Assembly (NCBI GenBank): GCA_046964515.1
Contig: JBKUYM010000001.1
Span: 124,001-188,000, forward strand
Origin: UMGS1663 sp046964515
Lineage (GTDB): Bacteria > Bacillota > Clostridia > TANB77 > CAG-508
Direction: 5' to 3'
DNA: 64,000 nucleotides
Numbering within the stretch: the first letter of the stretch is position 1; every line of letters begins with the position of its first letter. The notes beneath the pieces are model-generated. The model saw only the letters and a list, made by a program, of their open reading frames with translations. It ran no database searches and was not told the DNA's origin. Shown piece after piece: positions 1 to 9,686 of this stretch. The position numbers were made by a program, and so were the translations under genes.

Positions 1-353
1 ATATTAATTTTCTTTTTAAAATAGGTAACTTTAAATAGGTAGTTATGATTTAACTCTGGATCTATATATTGGCAAGGGTAATCTACTTCTTGTTCTACCA
101 TAGGTTCTTTTGTGTTTTCTTCAAAATAATACCAAAAAAAACCTTGTTTTAATTTAACTTGAAAACTTGAAAACTTTTCTAATGCTTGCTTAACTGCCTG
201 TTCTAGTATAGCTGGCTTAATAGTTTCTTTTAAAACAGCGGAAATTCTAAAAACCGTACTATATCTTTTTCCCGTTGACACTGGAAAAATCTTAGCAGAG
301 TTATCCAACCTTCTCCATGTAGGAATCTGTTTTTGTTTTTCTTGCATCCCCAT
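1..353 (-). CDS. Acyltransferase/condensation-like protein, N-terminal fragment (partial)
   Basis: The gene enters from the window edge; only about the first 117 residues are present. The ATG at 353 is preceded by an AAAGG ribosome site about 8 bases upstream. The N-terminus reads MGMQEKQKQIPTWRRLDNSA and continues with a KIFP stretch. The WxRLDNxAKI(F/Y)P opening followed by TVFRISAVLKE is what I know from clostridial alcohol-acetyltransferase or condensation-domain-like proteins that sit beside alpha/beta hydrolases. The HHxxxD catalytic motif of that fold would lie outside the window, so activity cannot be judged. It starts 23 bases after the stop of the hydrolase and is probably its operon partner. 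Family assignment is by memory of the N-terminal pattern only. Confidence 0.5.
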   Translation of the reverse strand, partial: MGMQEKQKQIPTWRRLDNSAKIFPVSTGKRYSTVFRISAVLKETIKPAILEQAVKQALEKFSSFQVKLKQGFFWYYFEENTKEPMVEQEVDYPCQYIDPELNHNYLFKVTYFKKKIN

Positions 354-376
354 TATGCCTTTCTCTTCCTTTCTTT

Positions 377-1282
377 TTATCCATCTTTTTCTAAAATACA
401 CTTTATAACATCTTGATAGGCCTCTTCCTCTTGTGTTGTTTTATTTTCGCCTCTCTCTAATAACCATATATGTCTTTGTCCTTCATATTCTTTTAAATGA
501 ATAGATGTATTTACTTGTTTTGCTCTTTCTTCTAAAACATGGGTATCTGGATTTAAAATGTCATAAGTTCCTGTAAAAATAGTAATATTTTGTAAATGTT
601 CTAGTGGTCCATTAATTGGATTTACCCAGTATTTACTCATCCCATCTTCTCCTGCATAGGCTATTCCTGCTAGAATCAATGCTTCTTTATTTAACTGTTT
701 ATCTTTACTTTCTATAGGCAGAATCGCTGGGTTTTTCAAAGTTACATCTAACCAAGGAGAAATTAATATGGTTTTATGGGGTTGTTGTTTCCCCTCTTCT
801 CCTAAAGTCTCACATAAAGCTAATGCTATGCCTCCACCTGCAGAATCTCCCATAACAATAATATTGTCAGTATCTATTTGTTCTAAAATCGTTTGGTATA
901 ATGGATAAATCATTAAATAAACATCTTTATAATTATATTTTGGTGTTAATGGATAATCTGGTAGGATAATCGTAGCTCCTGTATCAGAAACTAAGTCTTC
1001 TAAAAATTGCCAATGTGTTTTTGACGTTTCTGCCATATAAGAACCTCCATGAAGATAAAAAATAACCGTACTGGTTTTCTCCTTTTCTTTGGGAGAAATG
1101 ATAAATACTTTTCTATTTTGGAATATTTTTTCTTCAATTTGGTATTTTTGTGCTAATTCCTTTGGTGGTCTTGATTCAATTTCTGCATTAAATAAATAGA
1201 TACAGACCACGGCAATCCCTATTAAAACTAAAATCAATAACATACCTATTGTTTTTAGGACTTTTTTTGTTTTTTGCTTCAC
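377..1282 (-). CDS. Membrane-anchored alpha/beta hydrolase (hormone-sensitive-lipase type)
   Basis: A 301-residue protein with one N-terminal membrane segment (about residues 11-31) and an alpha/beta-hydrolase domain, probably facing outside. The oxyanion-hole motif HGGSY is at 78-82, the nucleophile elbow GDSAGG at 145-150 (Ser147), and Asp241 and His271 are in the right order to complete the triad. This pattern is that of the HSL/acetyl-hydrolase family that acts on short acyl esters; the real substrate is unknown. It lies just upstream of the acyltransferase-like gene, so the pair could add and remove acyl groups on the same envelope molecule (inference). A terminator-like palindrome separates it from the preceding ATPase gene. 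Confidence 0.85.
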   Translation of the reverse strand: MKQKTKKVLKTIGMLLILVLIGIAVVCIYLFNAEIESRPPKELAQKYQIEEKIFQNRKVFIISPKEKEKTSTVIFYLHGGSYMAETSKTHWQFLEDLVSDTGATIILPDYPLTPKYNYKDVYLMIYPLYQTILEQIDTDNIIVMGDSAGGGIALALCETLGEEGKQQPHKTILISPWLDVTLKNPAILPIESKDKQLNKEALILAGIAYAGEDGMSKYWVNPINGPLEHLQNITIFTGTYDILNPDTHVLEERAKQVNTSIHLKEYEGQRHIWLLERGENKTTQEEEAYQDVIKCILEKDG

Positions 1283-1362
1283 TTTTAGACCTTCTTTTTT
1301 TATTTTATCTGTATTTTACCATTTTTATACTTCTTTGACAAGTAAATGCTAAAAGTCAAAAC

Positions 1363-1396
1363 AAAGTAAAATAGCTACATGTAGCTATTTTACTTT
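1363..1396 (-). terminator. Palindromic terminator after the Ca2+ ATPase gene
   Basis: Perfect inverted repeat AAAGTAAAATAGCTACAT / GTAGCTATTTTACTTT. It lies between the stop of the ATPase gene and the start of the hydrolase gene, both on the minus strand. Confidence 0.7.
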
Positions 1397-1422
1397 ATTG
1401 AGTCCTATTTATGAAAGTTTTA

Positions 1423-4089
1423 TTAAAATCCTTTTGGTTGTGTTTTGAAGGTTACTTCTTCTTCATAAATAACTTTTCCAAATTTCATCTCATTTATTTT
1501 CTTTTGTATTTCCATAATGATAATTGGCATGAAAGAAATTCCAATAGTAAGAAGCCATTGTTCTTGATTTAAAGGTATTAAATCAAAAATTTTCGCAATA
1601 GGTGCAATGATTACAACCCCAATTTGTAAAATAGTTCCTAATATAAAGGCCCCTACTAGATATTTATTCTCTAATAATCCTACTTTAAATATAGATTCTT
1701 CACTTTTTATATTAAAGCTGTGTACAAGTTCTAACATACCTAAACAAACAAAAGCCATCGTTCTTCCAACTTGTAGTCCATAACGACTATTTCCTATACT
1801 AAATGCAAATAAAGTTAGCATTCCAAGCATCGTTCCTTCTACAAAAATTTTGCTCCACAATCCATCTGCAAAAAGACTTTTTTTAGGCTCTCTTGGTTTC
1901 TTACGCATAATATCTTTATCGGCTGGTTCTAATCCTAAGGCAATGGCTGGTAAAGAATCGGTAACTAAATTAATCCATAATAATTGAATGGCAAGTAAAG
2001 GTGATTTTAACCCTAATAATAGTCCTACAAAGATAGTTACAATTTCCCCAATATTGGTAGATATTAAAAAATGGATTGCTTTTCTTATATTGTCAAAAAT
2101 ATTTCTACCTTGTTTCACCGCTTCTACAATGGTTATAAAATTATCATCAGTAAGTACCATATCTGCTGCGTTTTTAGCTACATCTGTTCCATTTTGTCCC
2201 ATAGCAATTCCTATATCCGCATTTTTTAAAGCTGGTGCATCATTAACACCATCTCCTGTCATTGCTACAACGGCACCTGTACTACGAAAAGCCTTTACAA
2301 TTCTAACCTTATGCTCTGGTGATACCCTTGCAAAAACACTATATTGCATAATATTCTTTTCTAAGACAGTTTGTGGTAATTTGTCTAGTTCATTGCCTGT
2401 AATGGCTAAATCTCTTCCTCGTAAAATACCTAAATCTTTTGCAATTGCCTTAGCAGTAGCAATATGATCTCCTGTAATCATAACTGTTTTTATGCCTGCT
2501 CGTCTACAAGTTGTTACTGCCTCTTTTACACCCTCTCTTGGTGGGTCTATCATCCCAATTAATCCTACAAACACAAGACTGTCTTCTATGCTACTACTCT
2601 CTATTTTTTCTGGTAATCTATCGACTATTTTATAAGCCACCGCTATTACTCTTAAAGCGCTATCTGCCATTTGCATATTTTGTGCTTCTATGCTAGCAAT
2701 TTGTTTTTCGGACATTGCTAATACCTGATTTCCCTCTAAATAATACTTGCACTTTTTTAACAATACATCTGGTGCGCCTTTTGTGATTATTTGATATTGA
2801 TTTTGCCATCTATGAATTGTAGACATCATTTTTCTTGTAGAATCAAAAGGAATATCTTTTATACGTTTTTTGCTTTCGTATAATTGTGTTTTACTAATTT
2901 GATGTTCTATGGCACTATTGACAATCGCTACTTCCGTTGGTTCTCCTTCTGCTTTATATCTACCTTCTTCATAGGTTATCTGTACATCTGTACACATACA
3001 AGCTAACTCTAAAGCTAAATTTTCTTGTTCTTTACTTTTCATCGTGGTATATATTTGTACAACTTGCATCTTATTTTGTGTTAAAGTACCTGTTTTATCA
3101 GAACAAATTACACTACTACTACCTAAAGTTTCTACTGCTGGTAATTTTCGTATAATACTATTTTTCTTTGCCATTTTTGTAACCCCTATAGATAACATAA
3201 TGGTCACAATTGCAGGAAGTCCTTCTGGAATAGCTGCTACTGCTAGTCCTACGGAAGTCATAAACATTTCAATAGGTGGTATCTTTTTTAATAGGCCTAT
3301 TACAAAAATAGCTCCACAAATAATTAAACAACCAATACCTAACGTTTTTCCTACTTGTTCTAATTTTTTTTGGATTGGCGTTTCTGGTGCTTCATCTGTT
3401 AAAATCATGTTAGCAATTTTCCCTACTTTCGTCTGCATTCCTGTTTGTGTTACAATAGCTTCTCCATGTCCATTTACAACAATTGTAGAAGAAAATACCA
3501 TATTTATGGTATCCCCTATGGCTATATTTTCCTTTAATACTGCTTTTTCATCTTTAGAAACTGCCATCGTTTCTCCCGTCAAACTTGATTCTTCTACTTT
3601 CAAGTTTGAAGATTGTATTAGCCTGGCATCTGCAGGCACATAATTTCCTGCTTCTAATAAAATGATGTCTCCTGGTACCACTTGTGTACCTTTAATGGTG
3701 ATTATTTTTCCATCTCTTTTTACTTTAGCAGTAGGAGCTGTCATATTTTTTAATGCTTCTAATGATTTTTCTGCTTTTGCCTCTTGTACCAAGCCCATAA
3801 TGGCATTAAACACGACAATGACAATAATAATGATGGAATCTATGTAATCTCCACTTCCTTCTATTTTTGCTACTATTGCTGAAATAATAGAAGCAATTAT
3901 TAGAATGATAATCATAAAATCATTAAATTGTTTTAGAAATCTAATCCATAAACTCTCTTTCTTTTTATCTGCTAGTTTATTTTCCCCATATTCTTCTAAT
4001 CTCTTTTTTGCTTCTTCTTCTGTGATTCCTGTTGTTTGGTTTGTCCTAAGGTTTTCTTCAATTTCGCTAATACTTTTCGTATGCCACAT
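1423..4089 (-). CDS. Calcium-translocating P-type ATPase (type IIA)
   Basis: An 888-residue integral membrane pump expected to export Ca2+ using ATP. It has the N-terminal cation-ATPase domain, the actuator motif TGE (171-173), PEGLP in membrane helix 4 (288-292), the phosphorylation site DKTGTLT with Asp331, the nucleotide-binding KGAPD, and the hinge motif TGDGVNDAP. Helix 6 carries NLVTDSLPA, close to the SERCA/PacL calcium-site signature, which separates it from Na/K or Mg types. The length is normal for bacterial PacL/YloB-type pumps. The start follows an AAAGGAGAG ribosome site. It is transcribed alone, with its own terminator. Confidence 0.93.
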   Translation of the reverse strand: MWHTKSISEIEENLRTNQTTGITEEEAKKRLEEYGENKLADKKKESLWIRFLKQFNDFMIIILIIASIISAIVAKIEGSGDYIDSIIIIVIVVFNAIMGLVQEAKAEKSLEALKNMTAPTAKVKRDGKIITIKGTQVVPGDIILLEAGNYVPADARLIQSSNLKVEESSLTGETMAVSKDEKAVLKENIAIGDTINMVFSSTIVVNGHGEAIVTQTGMQTKVGKIANMILTDEAPETPIQKKLEQVGKTLGIGCLIICGAIFVIGLLKKIPPIEMFMTSVGLAVAAIPEGLPAIVTIMLSIGVTKMAKKNSIIRKLPAVETLGSSSVICSDKTGTLTQNKMQVVQIYTTMKSKEQENLALELACMCTDVQITYEEGRYKAEGEPTEVAIVNSAIEHQISKTQLYESKKRIKDIPFDSTRKMMSTIHRWQNQYQIITKGAPDVLLKKCKYYLEGNQVLAMSEKQIASIEAQNMQMADSALRVIAVAYKIVDRLPEKIESSSIEDSLVFVGLIGMIDPPREGVKEAVTTCRRAGIKTVMITGDHIATAKAIAKDLGILRGRDLAITGNELDKLPQTVLEKNIMQYSVFARVSPEHKVRIVKAFRSTGAVVAMTGDGVNDAPALKNADIGIAMGQNGTDVAKNAADMVLTDDNFITIVEAVKQGRNIFDNIRKAIHFLISTNIGEIVTIFVGLLLGLKSPLLAIQLLWINLVTDSLPAIALGLEPADKDIMRKKPREPKKSLFADGLWSKIFVEGTMLGMLTLFAFSIGNSRYGLQVGRTMAFVCLGMLELVHSFNIKSEESIFKVGLLENKYLVGAFILGTILQIGVVIIAPIAKIFDLIPLNQEQWLLTIGISFMPIIIMEIQKKINEMKFGKVIYEEEVTFKTQPKGF

Positions 4090-4238
4090 AAAAACACTCT
4101 CCTTTGTTTTAATAATTTAGATTCTTAATGCATTATATGCGCCTGTCCTATTTTTATGAATCTTTCTTATTAATTCTTAGAAAAGTGTTTTCTCCTTGAT
4201 TTTTTAGATAATTAAACTTTTGATATAAGTGTTTAGAA

Positions 4239-4748
4239 TTAATTTTTACATATTTCTTTTTCTTCTATTTTATCATTTAATATTTTCATATCTTCCCACA
4301 AATATCGAACATTCATGTTTATTTCTTTAATTTGTTTACTAATTTCTTCATTTACTTGTTTATGTAGCTCTTTAAACTTTATAGCTAATTCTTCGAATTT
4401 TGCATTCAATTTTTTAAACTTTGTATTTAATTCTTCTATTTTTACATTTAATTGTCCAAACTTTGTATTCAGTTCTTCTACTTTTACATTTAATTGTTCA
4501 AACTTTGCATTCAATTCTTCTACTTTTACATTTAATTGTCCAAGCTTTGTATTCAATTCTTCTACTTTTACATTTAATTTCTCAAACGTTGTATTTAGTT
4601 GTCCCAATTTCATATTGAAATCTGTTACTTGTTTTTCTACTTGGTAAAATCTACTATCTATACCATTTACTTTTTCTTTTATATGCTCCATATTCTGTTG
4701 CATATTGATTACCATATTTAAAATCTTATTTTCTATACTTTCTTCCAT
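4239..4748 (-). CDS. Heptad-repeat coiled-coil protein, unknown function
   Basis: I take the ATG at 4748 (MEESIENKIL) as start because AAGGAGGTGAG sits directly before it; an upstream in-frame ATG would add 43 residues with no ribosome site. The 169-residue product is almost entirely coiled coil. Residues 51-127 form eleven uninterrupted heptads of the type LNxKxEE / LNxKxGQ. No catalytic or membrane segment is visible. Such proteins often act as scaffolds or trimeric stalks, but nothing in the sequence identifies a partner. Confidence 0.7.
   Translation of the reverse strand: MEESIENKILNMVINMQQNMEHIKEKVNGIDSRFYQVEKQVTDFNMKLGQLNTTFEKLNVKVEELNTKLGQLNVKVEELNAKFEQLNVKVEELNTKFGQLNVKIEELNTKFKKLNAKFEELAIKFKELHKQVNEEISKQIKEINMNVRYLWEDMKILNDKIEEKEICKN
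4368..4598 (-). repeat. In-gene tandem repeat (21/42-base units)
   Basis: DNA coding for the eleven heptads. Alternating units (LNVKVEE then LNTKLGQ-like) give a 42-base super-repeat with few differences between copies, so slippage-driven length change is plausible. Confidence 0.75.
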
Positions 4749-4949
4749 TTTCTCACCTCCTTTTTTAGCTTTTCTATTTTTTCTCTTTTGTGTCTTTTTT
4801 ATTATAACATAGTCTGATAGCTTTTCAATATTTATGCTAAAACTTACCATTATTCTACAAATGTTATTATTTTTCACAATTTCTTTTTAATTACTTTCCA
4901 TAAAGTAGCATTTTTTTATAATTGACATATGATGCTAAGAGGTGATTAT

Positions 4950-5600
4950 ATGCTTTTTAGCTATTTATTATTAGCTTTATGTGTTAGTATCGATTCTCTT
5001 GGCATCGGTATTACTTATGGCCTTAAAAACACAAAAATTTCTTTACAGGCAAAATGTATTTTATTTTTTATCTCTGTATTTATAACTGGTGTTGCTGTTT
5101 TCATTGGAGACACGATTTCTCGTTTTCTTCCCTCTTATATCACTAGTCTAATTGGTGCTGTTATTTTATGCTTAATGGGATCTTGGATGATGATACAAGC
5201 TTTTAAAAAGAAAAAAGAAGAAGTGATTCCTACAAATAATCTACAAACACCTAAAATATATCAATTCTTTATTCATTTTTTAGGTATTACTATTCAGATT
5301 ATACGTAATCCCAATTCTTCTGACATAGATCATTCTAATCGAATTGACGGAAAAGAAGCTGTTTATTTAGGAATTGCTTTATCTCTAGATTCCATTGGTG
5401 TTGGAATTGGTAGTAGTGTTATTGGATTTACCTCTTTTATCTTTCCCCTTTTAGTAGCTACTTTTCAGTTCTTATTTTTATCTTTTGGTAGCTTATTAGG
5501 TAAAAAAATAAAAGAAATTTCTAATATTCCTGAAAATATTTGGAGTATTGTAGCTGGTCTTTTACTTATTTTTATTGGTATTTGTAAGTTTCTATTTTAA
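4950..5600 (+). CDS. ytaF: YtaF-type sporulation membrane protein (MntP-like)
   Basis: A 216-residue polytopic membrane protein. The start at 4950 is chosen because AAGAGGTG precedes it; an in-frame ATG at 4929 has no ribosome site. It shows the two-fold DUF204 arrangement, with SIDSLGIG near the N-terminus and SLDSIGVG near residue 150, each carrying the acidic residue typical of MntP/YtaF proteins. The middle soluble linker (around residues 85-130) is characteristic of YtaF rather than MntP. YtaF is a sporulation-associated membrane protein of spore-forming Firmicutes; its transport substrate is not settled. Confidence 0.85.
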   Translation: MLFSYLLLALCVSIDSLGIGITYGLKNTKISLQAKCILFFISVFITGVAVFIGDTISRFLPSYITSLIGAVILCLMGSWMMIQAFKKKKEEVIPTNNLQTPKIYQFFIHFLGITIQIIRNPNSSDIDHSNRIDGKEAVYLGIALSLDSIGVGIGSSVIGFTSFIFPLLVATFQFLFLSFGSLLGKKIKEISNIPENIWSIVAGLLLIFIGICKFLF

Positions 5601-5602
5601 AT

Positions 5603-5631
5603 TTGCTTTTTATGTTAATTTATAATATAAT
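5603..5631 (+). promoter_or_regulatory. Promoter of the 70-residue orphan gene
   Basis: TTGCTT (-35) and TATAAT (-10) with 17 bases between, 34 bases before the start codon. Confidence 0.6.
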
Positions 5632-5664
5632 ACCTGTTATAAAAAATTTAGGAGGTAATAGATT

Positions 5665-5877
5665 ATGACAATTTCTAACGTACAAACCGTCCGCGTAGTA
5701 TGTGATGGTTTGGAAATCGTATTCAACGCAACACCTCAGCGGATTTTTGAATTAAAGAATCTGCTAATGGAGTCGGGAGCTAATTGCTCTAATGCGTCAA
5801 CCAGTAGTTACACTTTGCGTGCCGACTTGTATAGTGTTTTTTGCAACAAGCTGGCTTCTTTAAAATCCATAATTTAA
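5665..5877 (+). CDS. Small orphan protein (70 residues), unknown
   Basis: It starts with ATG after a strong AGGAGG site and ends just inside a strong terminator, so it is an independent transcription unit with its own consensus promoter. The product (MTISNVQTVRVVCDGLEIVF...) has no membrane segment or signal peptide. Its alternating hydrophobic pattern suggests a small alpha/beta fold, with Cys at residues 13, 40 and 59. By my count it is about 39% GC, against roughly 30% around it, and it uses codons such as CGC, GCG and TCG that are rare in its neighbours. I do not recognise a family. Confidence 0.6.
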   Translation: MTISNVQTVRVVCDGLEIVFNATPQRIFELKNLLMESGANCSNASTSSYTLRADLYSVFCNKLASLKSII

Positions 5878-5927
5878 AGTAAAACCCCTTCTTTTTACAT
5901 GTAAAGTAAGAAGAAGGGGTTTTACTT
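5877..5927. terminator. Bidirectional terminator between the 70-residue gene and smc
   Basis: Perfect 17-base arms at 5877-5893 and 5911-5927 (AAGTAAAACCCCTTCTT and its complement) around a 17-base loop. It lies between two convergent genes and overlaps the stop codon of each. Confidence 0.85.
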
Positions 5928-8900
5928 ATTTTGCTGCTAGTTTCATAGAAAGTAACTTACTAATACCATTCTCTTCCATGGTAATACCATAGACTGTATC
6001 TGCCGCTTCCATAGTACCTTTCCTATGGGTTATTACTAAAAATTGTGTTTCTTTGCTAAATTTTTTCAAATATTCTGCAAAACGGTATACATTTACATCA
6101 TCTAAAGCTGCTTCAATCTCATCTAAAATACAGAATGGTGCTGGATTAATTTTCAAAATAGCAAATAGTAAGGCAATGGCTGTAAAGGCTTTTTCTCCAC
6201 CAGATAGCAATAACATATTTTGAAGTTTTTTCCCTGTTGGTTGCACATGAATATCTATTCCACATTCTAAAATATTATTTTCATCTTCTAAAATTAATTC
6301 TGCCTTTCCACCACCAAATAATTCTATAAATACCTCATTAAAGTTTTTATTAATTAAGGCAAATTTTTCTGCAAATTGTGTTTTCATAGTTTCTGTCATT
6401 TCACTAATCATTTTCCTCAATTTAGCAGCTGCATCTTCTAAATCTAAACGTTGTTCACACATGAAATCATAACGCTCTTTTGTCTTTTTATATTCTTCAA
6501 TCGCATCTATATTAATACTACCTAAGTCTTTTATTTCATTTCTTAAACGATGTACTTCTTTTGCTGCTACTTGTATGTTATTTGGTCTTTGGTAATCTTG
6601 TGCATGATTTGGTGTTACTTCATATTCTTCCCATAACGTATTTACAATTTCGGCAATATCTTGTTCTAATTTTGTCTTTTTTACATCCATCTTTACCAAT
6701 TGTTCTTTTAAATCTTCTAACACCTTAAATTTCTCAGAGATTTCTTCTTCCTTTTTAGATAATTCTTCATTTTTCTTTACTCTAGTATCTTTTAGTTCTT
6801 CTACTTTTTGTGTACTATTTTCTACTTGTTGCTTAATAGCTACAATTTGTCCTTGTAATTGCGTCATATGATTCATAGCCGTTTCATTTTCTTCTATAAT
6901 TTTGGTAATTTGCTCTTGTTTATTATGAATCGCATTTTCGTGATTTTGAATATCTTTTCCTATTCTTTCAATCATTTCATCAATTGATAATTTACTTTCA
7001 TCAAAAGAAGATACTGAAATTTTTAAATTTGTAATATCAAAATTTAAGTCATCTATATAGGTCTGGTTATCTTTATTATCTTGTGCAAATTTCTCTACTT
7101 CTTCATTTAAAACTTCTATTTCTCTACTTAAATTTTGTATTTGGGCTTCTTTTTCTTGTTTTTGTACTCTATTTTCTTGCTTTGCCTGTACAATTTGTAT
7201 AGATTCTTCTTTTAGTTTGTTATATCTAGTCTCTAATTTGGTTATATTTTCTTCAATAGCTACCATTTTTTGTTTTTCTGTTGCATAGTGAATTTCTACC
7301 TCTTGTAGCTGATTTTCTAGGTTGGTTGCTTTTTCTAAAATTGTCTCTATAGAAGCTTCATAATTTTTCTTTTCTTCTAATATCTCTTGCATTTGCTTTT
7401 CTAACTTTTTAATCTGTTTTTCAAGATTCTCAATTTCTCTTCCCCTACCTAAAATATTCACACTTTTGTTAGCAATACTACCACCTGTCATCGCACCAGA
7501 AGGATTAATGATATCTCCTTTTAAAGTAACAATTCGAAAAGCATAATGATTTTGTTTTGCTAAAGCAATAGCCCCTTCCATATCTTCCACAATAACGGTT
7601 CTACCTAATAAATTATCTATAATTTGTTCATATTGTTTTTGATATTTTACTAAATTAGCTGCAATACCTATGACACCATTAATTCCTTTTTGGTTAATAC
7701 TATCTATTTTTTTTCCTTTTACAGCCGTAATTGGTAAAAAAGAGGCTCTACCTAAATTATGTTCTCGTAAATAGGTAATTAATTTTTTAGCTTCTTGCTC
7801 TGTGTCTGTTACAATATTTTGAAGCGCTGCACCTAAACTCATTTCTATAGCGGTTTCATAGGTTTCTTCTACAGAAATTAAATTAGCTAATACGCCATGC
7901 ATCCCTTTTTCTAAGGATTTATCTTGCTGACATGCCAATAATATACTTTTTACACTTTTCGTATAGCCTTCCTTTTCTTTTTCTGTTTCTATTAAAAATT
8001 TACATTTAGCATCTTTCATTTTAATTTCATAAGCAATTTGATTCTTTTTGTCTTCATAGTCTTTTAATTTCTGACTACTCTTTTGTTTTTCCTCTTGTAT
8101 GGTATTTAATTGTTTTAAAAGTTGGTTTCTATTAGCTTCTATTTCATAAAAATCTTTTCCTAAATCTTGTTTTTGCATTCTAATAGCATCTAATTCAGAA
8201 ATAGTAGACATGGTTTCTTGTTTTAATGCTTTTTCTCTTTTTTCTAAATTTTCATAATAAATATCTAAACTATTAATAACTCCTGCTATTTCATACTTTT
8301 GATCTACATCTTGTTCTACTTTTTGTTTCTTTGTCTCTATTTCTAATTCTTTGCTAGATAATTTTTCATTTAATTTATATAATTCTTCTTGTTTTTGTTG
8401 TAATTCTTTTTCAAATTTCTCTCGATTTTGTGATAAATTAATTTTCTTTTCTTGTTTTTGATTTTTTTCTTCTTCTAGTTGCTCAATCCTGCTTGTGGTT
8501 TCTTCTATTTCTTGTTCAAATCGTTTCTTATTTTGTTTATTATTTTCTATTCGCTCTTCTGCTACTTTAATTTGTGCGTGGATTTTTTCAATTTGATTGG
8601 TGCTTTCAAAACCTAAATTTTGTATCTGTTCAATTTGAATCGTCATTTCGTCTATTTCTTGTTTTAGGGCTTCTTTTCTCGTTTTAGCTTCCTCTTGTTT
8701 ATGGTCTTCTGCTTCATATTGTATTTGCATAATCTCTTCATCTTGTACAATTTGTTCTAACTTTTCCTTATAGGTTTCCATATTATATAAAAACAAACCT
8801 ACTTCTATATTTTTTAATTCTTCTCTCAAATCTAAAAATTTCTTAGCTTTTTCTGATTGTAATTTTAAAGGTTCTATATTTCCTTCTATTTCTGCTAAAA

Positions 8901-9480
8901 TATCATTAATTCTTAGTAGATTTAATTTTGTTTGTTCTAATTTTTTCTCAGACTCTAATTTTCTAGTTCTATATTTTACAATTCCCGCTGCTTCTTCAAA
9001 AATATGACGTCTATCTTCTGATTTATTACTTAAAATTTCATCAATTTTTCCCTGTCCAATGATAGAATAGCCATCTTTTCCAATACCTGTGTCCATAAAT
9101 AATTCTAAAATATCTTTTAGACGACAAGGTGTTTTATTAATAAAATAACCGGTTTCTCCACTTCTATAGATTTTTCTAGTAACGGTTACTTCATTATATT
9201 CTATTGGTAATTTTCCATCCTGGTTATCAATAACAATAGAGACTTCTGCAAAGCCTAAAGATTTCCTATTTTGTGTACCTGCAAAAATAATATCAGAAGA
9301 AGTAGATCCTCTTAGAGATTTCATACTTTGTTCTCCTAATACCCACCTAATGCTATCCGATATATTGCTTTTACCAGAACCATTTGGTCCAATAACAGAA
9401 GTAATTCCTGGCTTAAATTCTAAAATAGTTTTATCAGCAAAGGATTTAAATCCTTGTAATTCTAGTCTTTTTAAATACAT
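5926..9480 (-). CDS. smc: Chromosome segregation protein SMC
   Basis: A 1184-residue structural-maintenance-of-chromosomes ATPase. The ATG at 9480 (MYLKRLELQGFKSF) is chosen because AAAGGTGG precedes it by 8 bases; the GTG four codons upstream lies within that ribosome site. It shows Walker A GPNGSGKSN (31-39), two long coiled coils around a hinge near residues 510-650 (GVLANLISV, then a glycine-rich segment ending SGAMTGGS), the ABC signature LSGGEKA and Walker B ILDEIEAALDD near the C-terminus. Full length for bacterial SMC. It works with ScpA and ScpB, which are not in this window. The common rnc and ftsY neighbours are also absent. Confidence 0.97.
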   Translation of the reverse strand: MYLKRLELQGFKSFADKTILEFKPGITSVIGPNGSGKSNISDSIRWVLGEQSMKSLRGSTSSDIIFAGTQNRKSLGFAEVSIVIDNQDGKLPIEYNEVTVTRKIYRSGETGYFINKTPCRLKDILELFMDTGIGKDGYSIIGQGKIDEILSNKSEDRRHIFEEAAGIVKYRTRKLESEKKLEQTKLNLLRINDILAEIEGNIEPLKLQSEKAKKFLDLREELKNIEVGLFLYNMETYKEKLEQIVQDEEIMQIQYEAEDHKQEEAKTRKEALKQEIDEMTIQIEQIQNLGFESTNQIEKIHAQIKVAEERIENNKQNKKRFEQEIEETTSRIEQLEEEKNQKQEKKINLSQNREKFEKELQQKQEELYKLNEKLSSKELEIETKKQKVEQDVDQKYEIAGVINSLDIYYENLEKREKALKQETMSTISELDAIRMQKQDLGKDFYEIEANRNQLLKQLNTIQEEKQKSSQKLKDYEDKKNQIAYEIKMKDAKCKFLIETEKEKEGYTKSVKSILLACQQDKSLEKGMHGVLANLISVEETYETAIEMSLGAALQNIVTDTEQEAKKLITYLREHNLGRASFLPITAVKGKKIDSINQKGINGVIGIAANLVKYQKQYEQIIDNLLGRTVIVEDMEGAIALAKQNHYAFRIVTLKGDIINPSGAMTGGSIANKSVNILGRGREIENLEKQIKKLEKQMQEILEEKKNYEASIETILEKATNLENQLQEVEIHYATEKQKMVAIEENITKLETRYNKLKEESIQIVQAKQENRVQKQEKEAQIQNLSREIEVLNEEVEKFAQDNKDNQTYIDDLNFDITNLKISVSSFDESKLSIDEMIERIGKDIQNHENAIHNKQEQITKIIEENETAMNHMTQLQGQIVAIKQQVENSTQKVEELKDTRVKKNEELSKKEEEISEKFKVLEDLKEQLVKMDVKKTKLEQDIAEIVNTLWEEYEVTPNHAQDYQRPNNIQVAAKEVHRLRNEIKDLGSINIDAIEEYKKTKERYDFMCEQRLDLEDAAAKLRKMISEMTETMKTQFAEKFALINKNFNEVFIELFGGGKAELILEDENNILECGIDIHVQPTGKKLQNMLLLSGGEKAFTAIALLFAILKINPAPFCILDEIEAALDDVNVYRFAEYLKKFSKETQFLVITHRKGTMEAADTVYGITMEENGISKLLSMKLAAK

Positions 9481-9686
9481 GTTTGTTTCCACCTTTTATT
9501 TATAAACCACTATTTTTTAATAGTGGTTCCTTGCTTATTTACTTTTCAAATTATATAGTTTCTGCCTTTAAAAGTCAATAGTAGACCTTTTTTCATCTTA
9601 TTTTACTTTTTTTGTTAATTTTCTTTTTCTGCTTGCCTTTTATGCTAACAAATGCTATGATTTTATTAGAGAGAAATGAAAGGAAT

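Noticed and set aside
4315..4647. Plus-strand reading frame of about 110 codons rich in Phe, Asn and Ser
   Set aside because: It is the complement of the heptad-repeat gene; the periodicity keeps the opposite strand open, and no ribosome site is present.
9612..9686. Longer HD-GYP protein with a hydrophobic N-terminus
   Set aside because: The extra 25 residues have no ribosome site at their start, while AAAGGA precedes the ATG at 9687. Not excluded entirely.
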